Shown one piece after another: positions 8,960 through 21,199 of a stretch of DNA of 64,000 nucleotides. Position 1 is the first letter of the stretch. Each line of letters opens with the position of its first letter. This stretch comes from Phytophthora sp. 'mugwort' (taxonomy: Eukaryota; Oomycota; Peronosporomycetes; Peronosporales; Peronosporaceae), in contig JAUCEF010000014.1 of the NCBI GenBank assembly GCA_033558025.1, positions 3,720,001 through 3,784,000 on the forward strand, given 5' to 3'. The notes under the pieces were generated by a model that saw nothing but the letters and a program-made list of their open reading frames with translations, searched no databases and was not told the origin of the DNA. The position numbers and the translations under genes were made by a program.

Positions 8960-11667
8960 CCCTTTAGCTACCGGTCGATCGTTACAGGTCTACACAGACC
9001 TCTACCACAGCGAATCATTCTGCGGTATTTAAGTCTAGCTGTTAGAAAGAACGATGGAAGTAGGGTGCACCGAATAAGCCATAGACACGGAAGCTATGCG
9101 CGACGAATTGTGCTGCTGGTGCGGAGCAGCTCCCTACAAATGGGAGCGCTTTGAAGAAAAGCTCTGGTTGGCGGCTGGACGATTGCAGCACAAGCTCCGG
9201 CGTCGTAAGCACCGCAATAAGGTGTTGCGGCAAACGCTGGGGCGGCAATTTCTCTACTTGAAAAGAGGGAGCTTGAGGGGTTCTGTCCGTCTAAGAAGCT
9301 GATGGAATATTGGCCAGACACTTACGCAAAGGTACGAAGAATATGTATTTCACTTACTGGTCAGGGAGCTTGAGTTGTTCCACCTGTGTAATTGCCCTGT
9401 TCTTTTCTTACGTGTGAAGGTCACTGGTTCATCAGTGGAGGCACGACAGAGAACTTCGAGCGCAGAGCGTAATTGAGATGTGTTCATTAGAACGTCCTGG
9501 TTATGAAATGCTGCAAAGCATTCGACATGAAAGCCCCGACCTCACATTTTGTGCATCCATATCGTGCTTTTTTTTAATGTTGCGAATGCTGCAGAGGTAA
9601 CACAGCAGCTTTCCGTTGCTGTGCTCAGTTGAATTCGGCGTGATCATGTGAAGTGAAGAATTGATACTGACATTTTCTTCCATTGTCTCTCGGGCTCGCT
9701 TTTCTTTTGCTGCAGATCACGCCTGCGTTATTCTGCTTTTCATTGCTGGTGAGGGTGTCAGCGAATCTGCGCTTGAATTCTCGCAATGTCACACCTTGTA
9801 CAGCCTCGGCTTGACCGTTTTCAGCAATGTGTGCATTTATTATCGCAATATCCATCAGCCAAGTAAACATCGTCATTCCGAGCCGATTCTCACGGCGCCG
9901 AATCGGATTGGTATGCGCAGTTGATCAACACGATCGACCGCATTCATGCAGATATTGTATGCAGCGACTATGGTGGGAGCTAAAAAACTTTCCGCTGCAA
10001 CATGCGGTCTTCCGTCCAGCGCTGTATCGGATACGTGCGGTGGCAACAAAATACGGCATCCGGTGAACTCGATGGCAGCGTACGTGCTGATGGTGTAGCT
10101 TTCAAGTTTGAATAAAACACAATAATTTTCCGATCCTTGTAAACAACGTATCCAGCGTTTTTTGCTTGATCAATTGCTGGTTTAAATGAGGTGCGTTTGG
10201 ATTTTGCTATACGACGCTGATTATTTTGATGCTGACTTTGTTTTGCTTCCCATCCGGGTTCAGGATCGACTGCAGCAACCCACATTATCCACAACGAGGA
10301 CCAGCATCAACACGTGTATTGCGTCCTCAACTGCTGGCTTATATTCCATTTGTCCACTAGATTAATGCGCACAGTTCCCAACAAGTGCATCTCGCCGTCC
10401 GTAAGTTTAAGCAGAGCTTGGGCAAATGTGTGCCGCGTGTAAAAGTTGTCCGAAACAACAAGTCGGTGCCCCGAAGGTGAGCGCCGTGCTCGAGTTTGGT
10501 GGCCAGTCATCGCGATCCACAGTGCGGTGGTAGAGGCTTTGTTAATAGAAACCTCTTCCGCTCGAAAAGTATTGTATAGTGGTGTCCTCAATGTCGGAAA
10601 CAGAAGGCAGAATATTTCCCGATGCGTTATCCCATAGTGAGAGAACGTAAAATGAGCTCCACCCAACCACAGCGTAAAAGCGAATTCCATACTTATCGGG
10701 TTTAGAAGGCGTGAACGTTTTCGCCCGCGTTCTCGCCTTCGTTCGAACAGTCATTTCATCGATACTACTGACGCCGATTGGTACTGCAAATTCTGCAAAC
10801 TTCTGCTGAAAGTACTCCATCGTGCCGCGACACCGCCACAACGGATCACGCTCTCGATCAAACCCCGGGTGCTCTGGTGGATGCAGGGTCAATGCACCAC
10901 GAATCTGTTAAAACTTCACCCTTGCCATCGTCTCCATGAAGGCAGACTGCCCAGAAAACGACGATCCGAACAATAGTCGGCAATGTCGTTCATGGGGCAG
11001 ATACGGTAACTAGTACGTCTGAAGACCACTTTCGCAGTTTGTCTTCAGCATACCGCCAAAGAAAAGCGAAAATACACCATACTCGGCATTCCTGTCGTAA
11101 GCGTTGCTTATTTAATCAGGGATGGCTACGTGATGGCTGCTCTGGTCCTGCAGGTTCGCCATATACTGCTCGCCTATACTGCTATCTTCGGTGGCGATGG
11201 CACCCGCCTGGGGAACCGGGAACTCCACCTCCTGGCCTGCATCAGCAGGCTGCACATCGGCTATCCGTTCAAAATCCGCATCTTCTCTAGAGTCTGGGTT
11301 GCACTCGCCGCCTCTATTCGCTATGCGTTGTCCTTCATCATCGGGCGGGACATCGCCCGCTGCGCTGCTCTCATCAACTTCTTCCGTCTCCCCGTCCCCT
11401 ATCAAGTCGGCGACGTCTGCAATGGGCTCGGCTTCCATCTTTCTGCTGCTGTGTGTTCGCAAATGCGAACCTCTAAAGCCTTATATATTTTACCGAACAC
11501 ATTAAGTAACGCATATCGATGCTCTGGTACGGGTCTCGAGAGACCTCTGGCAGCGTCACGGTTGGTCAGTTGGTCCGTCGTGTGCTACTTCTGCCCAATG
11601 ATATCATTTCATTTACGGCAGTAGAGGTGTGCTTAGTAGACCTCTAAGAGGCCCGGAAACAAAAGGG
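8960..11667 (-). mobile_element. piggyBac-like element 1, flanked by TTAA/TTAG
   Basis: The left end is TTAA (8956-8959) followed by CCCTTTAGCTACCGG. The right end, on the other strand, reads CTAACCCTTTTGTTTCCGG; the flanking tetramer there is TTAG (11668-11671), one base from TTAA. Subterminal AGGTCTAC motifs occur at both ends. piggyBac elements insert at TTAA with CCC-starting inverted repeats, so boundaries and class agree. The element is about 2.7 kb and carries one broken transposase on the minus strand. Confidence 0.8.
9625..11462 (-). pseudogene. piggyBac-like (DDE_Tnp_1_7) transposase, frameshifted
   Basis: Read on the minus strand from ATG 11462, an acidic N terminus (MRTHSSRKMEAEPIADVADL) is followed after a broken stretch by the core. 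The core includes GVSSIDEMTVRTKARTRAK (first Asp), YGIRFYAVVGWSSFYV, RLVVSDNFYTRHTFAQALL (second Asp), then DRKIIVFYSNLKATPS and NAVDRVDQLRIPIRF (further Asp residues) and FTWLMDIAIINAHIAENG. Several frame changes separate these blocks, so no intact protein is made. The acidic residues themselves all look retained. This subtype differs from elements 2 and 3 (SSIDEM instead of FDEG/FDEA around the first Asp). Confidence 0.8.
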
Positions 11668-11671
11668 TTAG

Positions 11672-12429
11672 TGGAGCTGTTACGGTAATACTTACCCACA
11701 GGATAAGAGCACTACCGAGCAAAGGTCAATTTCGGTATTTTCGACAACAAGACGTCGTATATATGAGAGCATCTCCAGTCCGGTGTGCTATGGAGGAAAA
11801 TTACGGACAAATGCTGTTAGAATAGCGCAAGGTGCTCCAGTCGGCGCTCTATTGTTATTTAACTGCATAAATTACCGCGCCGTGAGCTGTTCAGGGCATG
11901 AATAGCGCACGTGGTCTATCTGAACAGCCGTTGCAGCTACAGCCATATCGAAGGAGTATTTAGATCCATTGCTCGGACTGCCACGGTTGCCTACGGCTTC
12001 AGAGCCCAGACTGTACTATAGGGCATGAACGTCGCTGGAGCCCTGCTGAAGACGAAGCTTTAGTCCGAGTCTACCTAAATGTCTCTCAGTCCCCAATGTT
12101 AATGACACGGAAGAGAAGGCTTCAACGTTTGGAAAAGCATTTTGGACGGCTTCAATGAAATCGTCAGCGCCCCCAACAAAGACGACACCCGCTCTGTTCA
12201 GGCCCTTCATAATCGCTGGTCTTCTATTTCACACGATGTCGCGAAATTTTAATTTGTCGGGTGCTGGAGTGCGATTAAGCTCGTAACCAGTCTGAAAAAA
12301 ATGCCGTATGACCTGCTGAATGACACGCGCCACTCTATTCGTAGTCCAAGAAGGCTGCTTGTTTTCGTTCGAGACTTGCTAGCAAATACTGCGGAAGTCT
12401 CAAACGTTCATGGACGGTATTGCGTATTC
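11672..12429. other. Relic region, no gene called
   Basis: Contains GAGCATCTCCAGTCCGG at about 11766, similar to terminal repeats of PIF/Harbinger elements, but no matching inverted copy was found to the right. A 64-codon minus frame (12016-12210) has no recognised domain. Confidence 0.35.
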
Positions 12430-12711
12430 CTCACACGCAACAACCCGAGCTGAAGGCCGGGCACCAGAGGAAATGGAGCGTCCTGAAGGAAGAAAAAAAA
12501 CCAAAATCAGCTTTGGTTTCTGATGTTGAGAAGTCTATAATTTTGCGGCAGCTGGTCGTTGACAACAAAAAGCGCAACGGGCGCTGCTTGGACAGATGAA
12601 GCGGAAGAATGATCTCATCGAAAAGCAGATAACGATTGATCTGTTGAAGACAGACCTCGAATCTGATGAGTCGAAGACATTTTTTTGCCTCTATGCGTAA
12701 GAAGCGTCTTT
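12430..12711 (+). pseudogene. NAM-associated-like accessory ORF of a PIF/Harbinger element (relic)
   Basis: The + strand reads RPEGRKKT near 12480 and, in another frame, ALLGQMKRKNDLIEKQITID followed by LLKTDLESDESKTFF. This combination (RPxGRKxxK then a helical tail with an acidic C-terminal end) resembles the NAM-associated second ORF carried beside oomycete Harbinger transposases. Frame changes and a stop interrupt it. The neighbouring minus-strand transposase relic supports the call. Confidence 0.45.
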
Positions 12712-12959
12712 CAGCAGTTCTCGGCGAGGCCGCAGCTGCCGTCCCACTACGTATCGACATCAATAACGGACGGGTTGCTGGTGAAGAAAGTGCTGAAGGC
12801 GAAGGGAATATTCAATTTTTTGATATTACTGACGGCAAGACTTCTCCTAGTGCAGTTGATGTAGACAAATTTGTCGAAGCTGATTATAACCCATGCCGGC
12901 GACATACTAGCAGGAGAACGTGGAAGAGTTGTCCAACAAGTAAGGACTGGCATTTGGCA

Positions 12960-13345
12960 TGTCACGCAGTAGCGTCTAACCAGCGTCGATGGTAGTCGGT
13001 AGCGCCCTTGAAACAGAGATTCATCGTAAACTGGATTTGGGCCGAGATAGTCGCGGATGATGGAATGATGCCCGAGCTGAATATCCCGTTCTCGTGTCTT
13101 CCTCCTTCCGAACACTGATCCGCGGTGAAGACGCGATCGTTGTATTCGCTTGCGCTGGTAAAATGCCAGCGCCATGTATGCGCCAACCTCTTCGCACCCG
13201 TTCAAAGCTAAATTATGAACATATACGGGGGGGGGGGCTGCGAAGACACGTCCTGCGTCGATATGGGCGAGGGACGCAGCACGCTCGACAATTCCGCGCT
13301 GCGGGAAAAGAGGGATGCCGAAGACGATCTTCCGGATGAACATAC
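12960..13345 (-). pseudogene. PIF/Harbinger transposase N-terminal relic (Plant_tran-like)
   Basis: On the minus strand the stretch around 13090-12970 reads IIRDYLGPNPVYDESLF then RYRLPSTLVRRY. This matches the start of oomycete DDE transposases of the PF04827 type, whose typical form is DYFxxxPxYxxxxFRRRFRMxRxLFxRI. The rest of the catalytic domain is absent or unreadable. An 11-base G run near 13231 interrupts the frame upstream. Confidence 0.55.
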
Positions 13346-13788
13346 GGTGCCATAGCGATGGGCTTCGATACCTCCATAGTCGTCTCCACCCGGACCTGAC
13401 TTACTCCAGTAGCACCGTCTTTCGATTCGTGTGCCCTCGTACGGACTAGTTATACGTATTCAGAGGCATCATTGTAGGTGTTGGAGGTGCACACAGGACA
13501 ACATAGCACAGAATGAGCACCCATATTTTACAACTGTTGCCTGCCCAAACGCCATGGATGTGAGGTCCACAAGTTGTGGACCAACCATACGCTAAGCGAG
13601 CCCAACCATTGATTGACGCGTTTGCTTGCCTTTATCCGACGAGGCGAGAGATTGCGCTGACATATTTGAGATCGGAATTTTGGATCCGTGTGAAAATGCT
13701 CCACGTTTTCTCAACCCGTTTCAAGACACAGCTGCATTCTGAAAGCGAATATATTTTTTTAACCACGTTAGCTTCTACTAGTGGCAGT

Positions 13789-13954
13789 ACTTTAAGGAAG
13801 GTTAAGGTTTTTCGGAAGGATAAAAGCCGCTATAATTGGCTCGAATGCAGCCACCAGTGGTGGCACCATCGCTGTGTTGGCTGCATTCGAGCCATCGCTG
13901 TGGTGGTAGCGGTTTATTATTATCCTTCCGAAAGACTTGAACCTTCCTTAAAGT
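13789..13954. mobile_element. 166-bp MITE with CAGT target duplication
   Basis: The two halves are imperfect inverted repeats. Both ends begin ACTTTAAGGAAGGTT, share TTCGGAAGGATAA, and share TGGCTCGAATGCAGCCA toward the centre. The element is flanked on both sides by CAGT (13785-13788 and 13955-13958), a plausible 4-bp target-site duplication. It has no coding capacity. The superfamily is unresolved. Confidence 0.8.
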
Positions 13955-13958
13955 CAGT

Positions 13959-15733
13959 CTACTGACTGTCCAATCACAAGTGATCTTTATACATTTATGC
14001 ACGTAATTTGGTCGATCGTGTACGTCGCGGGAATCCGGCAACTCACTCGTACCGTTCCGTTCAGACAACTCGATCATGCAGATGATGAAAGCAGACGTCG
14101 CTTGCGTGGTTGTCGCCAATGTACTTGCAGTCGCTGTAGCAGTCACACATGGTGGGCGTTGCAATCAGCAACCACCGCCAGCTGTATCGACGCCTACGTG
14201 CCTCGCCACGAAATACAGTGCAAAGAAGAAGATGTACTGGGGCTAGTACCGACGCCATCTCCATCGATTGTTTCTGACGATCGAGGGGGTCGTCAGCCGC
14301 GTTGAGGCGATGAGCAAACCCGCGCAAAACCAATCAATAAGAAAACAAGCAATTGATTTTTTTGAGCGAGAGAACTCTAAGTCTGCACGAGTACGGGCTT
14401 GTCCTTTGCTTGCGATGCGAAGAAGAAGAAGTCTGGGACGATAAGACGAGAAGAGTACTGTGCGGGTGAAGCCAAAAATGAAGTGAGATTGGCGAGTATT
14501 GGTGTAAACCTGAGGGAAAGCTAGTCTGAAAACCATCTACGACCCCGGCTGACCACTACGACTCGCACGAATGTGCGAACGGAGGCAGCAGGACTCGTCC
14601 CACTATGGACACTCATGTCGCTTTACTCGTTCGTCTTACCCCGCAGGGTCTCAACGGAAACTTCCACCACAGTCCACATCGAAAGTCATCAGCGACTTCA
14701 TTCCATCAACTTCAAACTAGATAACCGTCGCGCCACGTCGATATTCCAGTAAGTGTGAATTCAATACCGTAGCTGTGGTACCACAATCGGTGCTTGGCCG
14801 CAGCCGAGTACGAGCTGCCGTATGACATCCTCGTATTCACACGTACTTGAAGTGTATGGCGATCCACATGCAAATATACACGAAAGATCATACGTCTCTG
14901 GCTAAACCGTGTAGGACCCAGACGGAGCACTTTGATGGGTCTCAGCCGTGCATCGCAGTGGCGGCAACACGACCACTTGCCGCATCACTCTCGACATTTC
15001 GCCACGCTGCCTTGGTATCCTCAATGGTGAGTGATCTCGCGACTGTGTGGTGGAGTGGATCCTCTGAAATTCAGTAGGATCCCAACTCACGCGCACTGCG
15101 CCCAGACACCGACTAATTGGAGGGGTACTCCGATGGCCGTGTTTTGCTGAGCGGTTCACCTTGTGTACCCGTCGGCGGGCTGCTACTGCTCTCTCGTTGA
15201 CACGAGATGCGCACTTGGTGGGCCTTGGACGTCCTTGTGGGGACTTGGGAGGGAGTGGATCTGCGCGGGTATTCCTGCAAACAAGATCCGGTGTCGGTTT
15301 GGTCTTAAGCTCTTGCGTAGACCTTGTGGATCCGTAATAAAAATACGGGCTCCGGAGTTGTTCCTTCTTGAGGGTGTCTTTCCTCCTTGTCGGAGCTGTC
15401 CTTGTTCCTTAGCAATGCTTGCCGCCTCCAATAGCAGGATCTTGAGGGGGGTTGAAAAGCCAAAGAGCGAGCGCAACCTGGCCAAGCTATCCAGGGGCTG
15501 CAACACGTGCAGGACGATCGCCAAAGTTAGACTTGATCTATGTATGGGGCCAATAAAAAAAACCATAAAATAGTCGAGTCTGTTTTCCAGTGCAAATTTG
15601 GTTCGGATTTGTACCATAGCCTATCTACCTTCGGATCCCATCACAAAACATATCCTACGGACTATTATAACCCAGGATTGCATCTCTGACTTAATTTTTC
15701 CTGGCCACCCGTCTCCACTCTACCTCCCCCTAG
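13959..15733. other. Region without a supported gene
   Basis: Frames of up to 144 codons occur on both strands, but none shows a recognisable domain. The right part, from about 15150, may be the long terminal repeat or flank of the adjacent Copia relic, since the Copia RNase H tail ends just to the right. No second repeat copy was found to prove it. Confidence 0.35.
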
Positions 15734-18421
15734 CTACGGATCTTCAATCCGGTGTGCACTAAACTGATCGGATCTGGTACTTAGGACCTCACCCCACGGG
15801 ACGGTCCAGGATCCGACAATATACAAACCAGGCGCGTCGCATGATCCGGATCCATCACTTTGCTGCTGCAATGGCTGCCGCTGGCGACGTGAATCCTTCA
15901 GCTGCCGGTCAGCTTCCATCTTATCCGGATCTGCAATTCCATAACTGCTCAAACAGGAACGGGCCCAAAGCTTTGCTAACAAGTCCGCCAAGTTCTCGTT
16001 GGTCGGGACATCGGTAATCTCCATCTTTCCTCTCGCCACCCGATCGTTGACGAAATCGTGCATGCTGGGCCATCTGAGGTGACGCATGAATATTGCCATT
16101 GTTGCTGACCGTCCCAATGGTGCTCGGATTGTCGCAGTACAGCTTGCCGATTAGTGGCGCCCCGCTCAGCAACTCCTTCAGCAACTTGCGCGCCCAGGCG
16201 ACACCCTTCGTGCGCTGCTCGACAGCAATTAAATATGAGGCTCGTGTATTTGTCGTCACGGAGCGCGCTTGCTGCCCCAGTCGAAATCGAACCCATACAG
16301 TCGCATCACATTGCCACTAACCGAACGGCTAGTCTGCAACGTGCGTGGTCTGCATCTGCAAAAGCTTCCAAGCCCGACTCTGCAAGACGTTTATACATAC
16401 GAAAGACAATCCCAGCTTCTTAGCGCACGCTTCGCCTGCTCGAAGTTGTGATGAGTGTAAGCCCCGGCGTAGCGACCCAACGTACAGACTACATTGGCCA
16501 TTGCCGACCTAGTACACGTCACGAGGTGCTGTAGGGAGCCTACTATCTACTGATATGGCAAAGCTGGATCGTTGATCCTAGCCTCTTCTTGCTCAGCCAG
16601 TTCTGTGGGCTCGTTGTGCATCTGGGTTGAACGCACTGGACGCGCCGAAGCAAGCCTAAACCTTTCTGCTAACGCGCCATGTACGCTGTCTGTGGCATAC
16701 AGATCATAGAGCTTGACTGGTAGTGCACCTCCATGCACAATAAATTTTGCACCCGGCCCAAGTCCTTCAGCTTGAACTTCTTTGGCAACTCCATGGTCTC
16801 CACGTGATGTCTTCTACCTTGCCCACCAGCAACAAATCACCTACGTATACCGTCAAGTAGACATCACTAATCTGACCCTCTTTCCAGTAGATGCCTAGAT
16901 CATACGTGAATGTGTGAACCCACTTTCAGTCAGGTAATTGTGCAAAGTATCATTCTAGATGCGGGAAGCCTGTTTCAGGCCATAGCGATCTTTCTTCAGC
17001 TTGAGCACTCGTCCAGATCCATCATGTAGATATCGGCATCCACAAGCGGCCCATTCAGGAAAGCGGTAACAAGGTCCACATGTCTGATCTCCGGTCCCAA
17101 CGCCGTTGCAATGATAAACACGAGTCATACGGTTCCAATGCGTACATCCGGTGAGTATGTTGCCGCATAGTCGATTCCATAGTTCTGCGCGAACCCACGG
17201 AAAACCAACCTCGCTTTCAGACGCTCGATTGCTCCTTCAGCAATCTGCTTCACGACAAGCACCCATACCCTCGTCAAAATCTTAACCCGCTTATTTGGAG
17301 TCGGCTTCGGTCGCTCAACGAGAAACCACGTGCCATTCTCCATCAGGGAGTTACACTCGTAGCCCTTGACCTTCTGCCAGCTTTGCCGCTTGTGGCGACG
17401 CAAGCGCTTCAGCGCAAGTCGTCGGGTTCAGGATATCCATCACAACACCCACTTGCATGATCTGCATCACGGTCAGCCCCACGTACCAAGTGTCTACACT
17501 ATAACGACTGCTCGGTTGTTTCCCTCGCGAGGAACCACGAAATGTAGTCACTCTCATCCTGACCCGATGACTCGCGCTGAAGCGCTTACGTCGCCACAAT
17601 CGGCGGTGCGGTAGAGGGCCGTGGACTCCGGTACAACAACCGGATGGAGAATATCACGTGAGCTCTCGTTAAGCGACCGAAGTCGACACTACTCTGCACT
17701 TTCATCACCAGCACGCATGCTGGACGGTGCTCCCACTACAACCGAGCTCGTAGCGCCGCACTCGCATAGATATCAGCGTCATCGTCATCACCAACTTGCT
17801 CTCCACGAACGCCACTATCATTGCCAGATAGTGTTTCCGTAGCACCACCGTCCATCGGGCTACCGCTCATTTCACCTCTGTCGCTATCCACCATGGAGCC
17901 ATCCGAGTCGTTGCTATCGACAGCAGCTTCAGACGAAGTTTGCTGGTGTAGACTCTGTTCAGCTGGCTCGCCAGCATCAGCACCAATAGATACGCCTCCG
18001 ACCTGCTGCACCGACAACGACACATACGGCAGGTCCTTAGGAATCTCCACCACCTTGCCGTAGTAGAGCCGAGCAATAAGCCTTTCCAGATAGTCCGCGT
18101 CGATAGTGAGGTCCTCCCGCCAGGTAACGGAACGACACTCGAACAATGAACCCGCCATCAGATCCATCAAACGATACCCAATGGACTCCTCAGCATATCC
18201 GAGGAAGATAGCTGGCTTGGCACGCATTTCAGCCTACTGCGCAGCTTGGGTTTTGGGAAACGATAGAACGCCACAGAGTCACAGATCCGCAGCTTCGACA
18301 CATCCGACTTCTTGCCGAGCAACTTCTCGAACGGAGTCATGTTGCCCAGTGCCTCGGTGATGCTACGGTTGTCCACGTAAACCACGTACAACAGGACTTC
18401 ATCCCACAAACAGAATGACAA
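15734..18421 (-). mobile_element. Copia-type retrotransposon relic 1 (pol, minus strand)
   Basis: Reading right to left on the minus strand: integrase C-terminal part (NMTPFEKLLGKKSDVSKL, then AKPAIFLGYAEESIGYRLMD), an Asp/Ser-rich linker, RT start (YECNSLMENGTWFLVERPK, IERLKARLVFRGFAQNYGID), a YVGD box at 16836-16847 where Copia normally has YVDD, and an RNase H tail (HARFRQRSGGERKDGDY, TNENLADLLAK). Many frame changes and stops are present. Gag, protease and the N-terminal integrase are missing, and the relic stops abruptly at about 18421 beside the Gypsy fragment. Confidence 0.8.
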
Positions 18422-18959
18422 CTATGCCGTCTCCTGACCGCCCTCACCTTGCTCAAAAGCACGCCGTTCAGTTTTTTTACAAGACAGTTTCTTCAGGAGT
18501 GTAGGTGTTAGTTGTCAGCAATTGTATGATCAAGATTGAGACAGGAGACTGAAAGCAGTCGACCCGATGATGCGCATTATCGATCGCGTCAGCAAGACGG
18601 TCACGGTGACTCGTCGCCCACTTCAGCAAGTCGAACAGGGTCTACACCCGCTAGCAGATCACTACGACTCACAGCGCGAGGATCCAGCCGGTCATCGGCC
18701 TCCACCGCCGTTGTTCGATGAGCAGGGAACTTCCCACTATCATGTGGAGGCGCTTAGTGGCGTGTCGTCGTCGCCAGAGCCGTACACAATATCTTGTGAA
18801 GTGGAGGGGTTATCCTCACTCACAGAACTCTAGGGAGTACGAGGTTTCCCTCCGGCAAGATTGCCCTGACGTCGTGGACGCTTTCGATCGACGCGATCAG
18901 CAGAGCCCCGAGGGCCAGCGTCTGAGGCGTCGCCACCTGGCGCTCCCCCGCAATAGCCG

Positions 18960-19292
18960 CTAGGGGCCAAGGACAGCAGCAGAGCTGTCGTTCAGGTCTT
19001 GAAGAGGAGAGGCTTCACGAGCGTGAGAGCCGCTAGCTGTGACAGCAGAAGCACCGAGTGCGAGAGAGCCCTGGGGGCGAGGCCGGTTAGCAGAGGGTAA
19101 CTGGCGTTTCGCCTTGAGTTTCGCGAACTCGAAACGGAGTCTACGTTCGACTCGAACATCAGTTTCACTGAGAGTAGCTCGAAGGGCTTCAATGGGAGAG
19201 ACCTTGCGAGCTCCTTCCACCCGACTTTGGAACTGTCTATCGTCTTCCCAAGACGTCTCTCCTGACAAGAGCACGACTGGGTAAGTTCGCAT
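18960..19292 (-). CDS. Antisense ORF downstream of Gypsy 1 integrase
   Basis: A 110-codon minus-strand frame between the chromodomain and the 3' LTR. It reads as a charged helical protein (WEDDRQFQSRVEGARKVSP, RVERRLRFEFAKLKAKRQL), not like random antisense. A corresponding minus-strand frame exists at the same place in Gypsy 2. The function is unknown; it may be an accessory retrotransposon protein. It is probably truncated here, because its N terminus runs into other frames near 19336. Confidence 0.4.
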   Translation of the reverse strand: MRTYPVVLLSGETSWEDDRQFQSRVEGARKVSPIEALRATLSETDVRVERRLRFEFAKLKAKRQLPSANRPRPQGSLALGASAVTASGSHAREASPLQDLNDSSAAVLGP

Positions 19293-20184
19293 CGGTGAAA
19301 CCGAGCCGTGCCGAGCTTGAACTTGCAGGCGCTCACGATACTAGCACTGAGCAGTCACTTGAGGAGTCAGTTATCTCTCTCTGAGTGACTCCCGCGCGGC
19401 GAGCTTGTTGGGTGGTGCGTCCGCCGGTCCAATAACATATGTGTTAGCAACTCCGATGCTACTCGGCGAGCCACTTCGCTGGGATCGCGAAGCTCAAAGC
19501 CATAGTCACGGCGTGACAATGGCCGAGCCATAGGTCACCTCGAGCGTGGGAGTTGCGGATCAGCCGCAAGCTGTTGCTCCTGGACTTCGTCCAAAAGATT
19601 GGTGACGACACCAGATACCCTGGGATCATCTGTTGTTCCCCGCGAAGGTAGCGAAGGCGCATTGCGCAGGACCCGTGGATCGAGAGCTCGAAATGATTCG
19701 GAGCGCGCAGTTGGCGGCGCGGGCTCGGCCAGCGGACAGGGCTACTACCGGTCAAGGACTCAGTGTAGTCGACCGCCTCTTCACCTTCCTCAAGGTCGTG
19801 AAAGAGGGCGTCTCGCGCAAAGCGAACGGGGAACTGCCTCCAGTGGCTTCGCCGCCTCCACTCATGGTCTTTTAACGATGTCGGCGCTTGTGCGCTGAGT
19901 GATACTCTCGCACCGAGAGCTGCGAGGGTGCGGGTGGCGCACGGTCAGAAACCTCTCCCGTACGGGATGACGAAGATAACGAAGGTGTCGGATGCCAGAG
20001 GGGCTTAGCCCGCGGCGAGGCGAACGAGGGAGGTCAAAAGACCAATTGGCTGTGACATGTGAGTGTGGATACTCGATGCGGAACGAAGAGTGAAACGCTC
20101 TTGGAGCGGAAGGTTCCGGGCCTTTTGCGATTGACACAATCAGATTCTCGTGGATACGGTGTATCCACGGTTTAGTGGGGGGAG

Positions 20185-20540
20185 TGTAACGGCTTACCCG
20201 AAGGTAACATGAGTGTAACCGTGCTACGTGTCACCTTGGAGTAAGTCGTACTTCGTACCACTTGGATTAACGGGATTTCAGTACGTGGCTACAGGGCCAC
20301 TCGATATGCATTTGACTAGGTTAAACTATGGTAGATAGTTAGAGTCATACAATTCGCACCACAGGCGGCTTTGTTGCAGATAAGTAAAACAAATAACAGT
20401 TCACTTTTAGCATCAACGAGAGTATTGCCCTAGGTTTAGGAATACTATACCATTGAGTCTCTAGTGGTATAACTAGAGTGATCTAAGCCTCTGTGGAGAC
20501 CTTAGGTGTTAGGATAACCACAGCTAAGACTCGGGGAATC
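20185..20540 (+). repeat. 3' LTR of Gypsy element 1 (right end approximate)
   Basis: Begins TGTAACGG directly after a polypurine tract (GTGGGGGGAG), the same first eight bases as both LTRs of Gypsy 2. No 5' partner is in the window, so the length is inferred from Gypsy 2. Confidence 0.5.
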
Positions 20541-21199
20541 ATACGTCGTCCTTTAACGCGCTACGCTACGCAGCTCCGCTGCACGTTGCATCACAGATTT
20601 CGTACCCAGGTTTCCTGTTGTTTGCAAACAAAATATTACTATATCCCGCCTTCCAGCGATGCTGGCGCTTATCTCACGCCTGGCGACACGGTCTTCAAAC
20701 GGCGGCGCGTCATGGAGATCGGAAATTACAGGGCGCGTCAAATCAGTAGGACCCATTTCGCTGGTGTAAAAAGAAGTAGCAGTTACAGCACTTCTTCTGT
20801 TTAAGTATGTTGTCATTACGACACATACATGAAGAGTCTACTTGTGCTAACGACTGCCACTTCCAACCATATATTTTTAGTAAAAATACACCTGACTACA
20901 AACTTTAACAATTAACGATTTGTACGTAGACGTAGTAGTGTGATCTCCTATCTTATTGATGGCGAGGCAGTGGCGAGGTATGGACTCCACACGCTTAAGC
21001 AGATAAGGTAAATCCCCAGTTCAGTAGTATGAACTAATTTAGTAGCACATAAATGTTTACCCAGTGGAACGTATCCCTTACGTTTAAAGGGATACGAAAA
21101 CTGCACAAGTAGATGCCATAGCATTTCCATGGTTGTAGTGAAGCTCTGGCGCTAAACGGTGAGTTTGCTGTGCCATTTTCCAGCTTGGCGCAAACTTAT
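20541..21199. other. No gene seen
   Basis: AT-richer spacer between the Gypsy 1 LTR and the pogo/Tigger relic. Small frames on both strands lack domains. Confidence 0.4.

Larger units (their letters stand above)
18536..20540 (+). mobile_element. Gypsy element 1, 3' portion (chromodomain, antisense ORF, LTR)
   Basis: Starts in the C-terminal integrase/chromodomain (SHYHVEAL, then in a second frame TQYLVKWRGYPHSQN, typical KWRGYP chromodomain), with a frameshift near 18765. It continues through a region that codes mainly on the opposite strand, then a G-rich polypurine tract (20175-20184), then an LTR beginning TGTAACGG at 20185. The right boundary is estimated. The same order occurs in Gypsy element 2. 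The 5' two thirds of this copy are missing. Confidence 0.7.
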
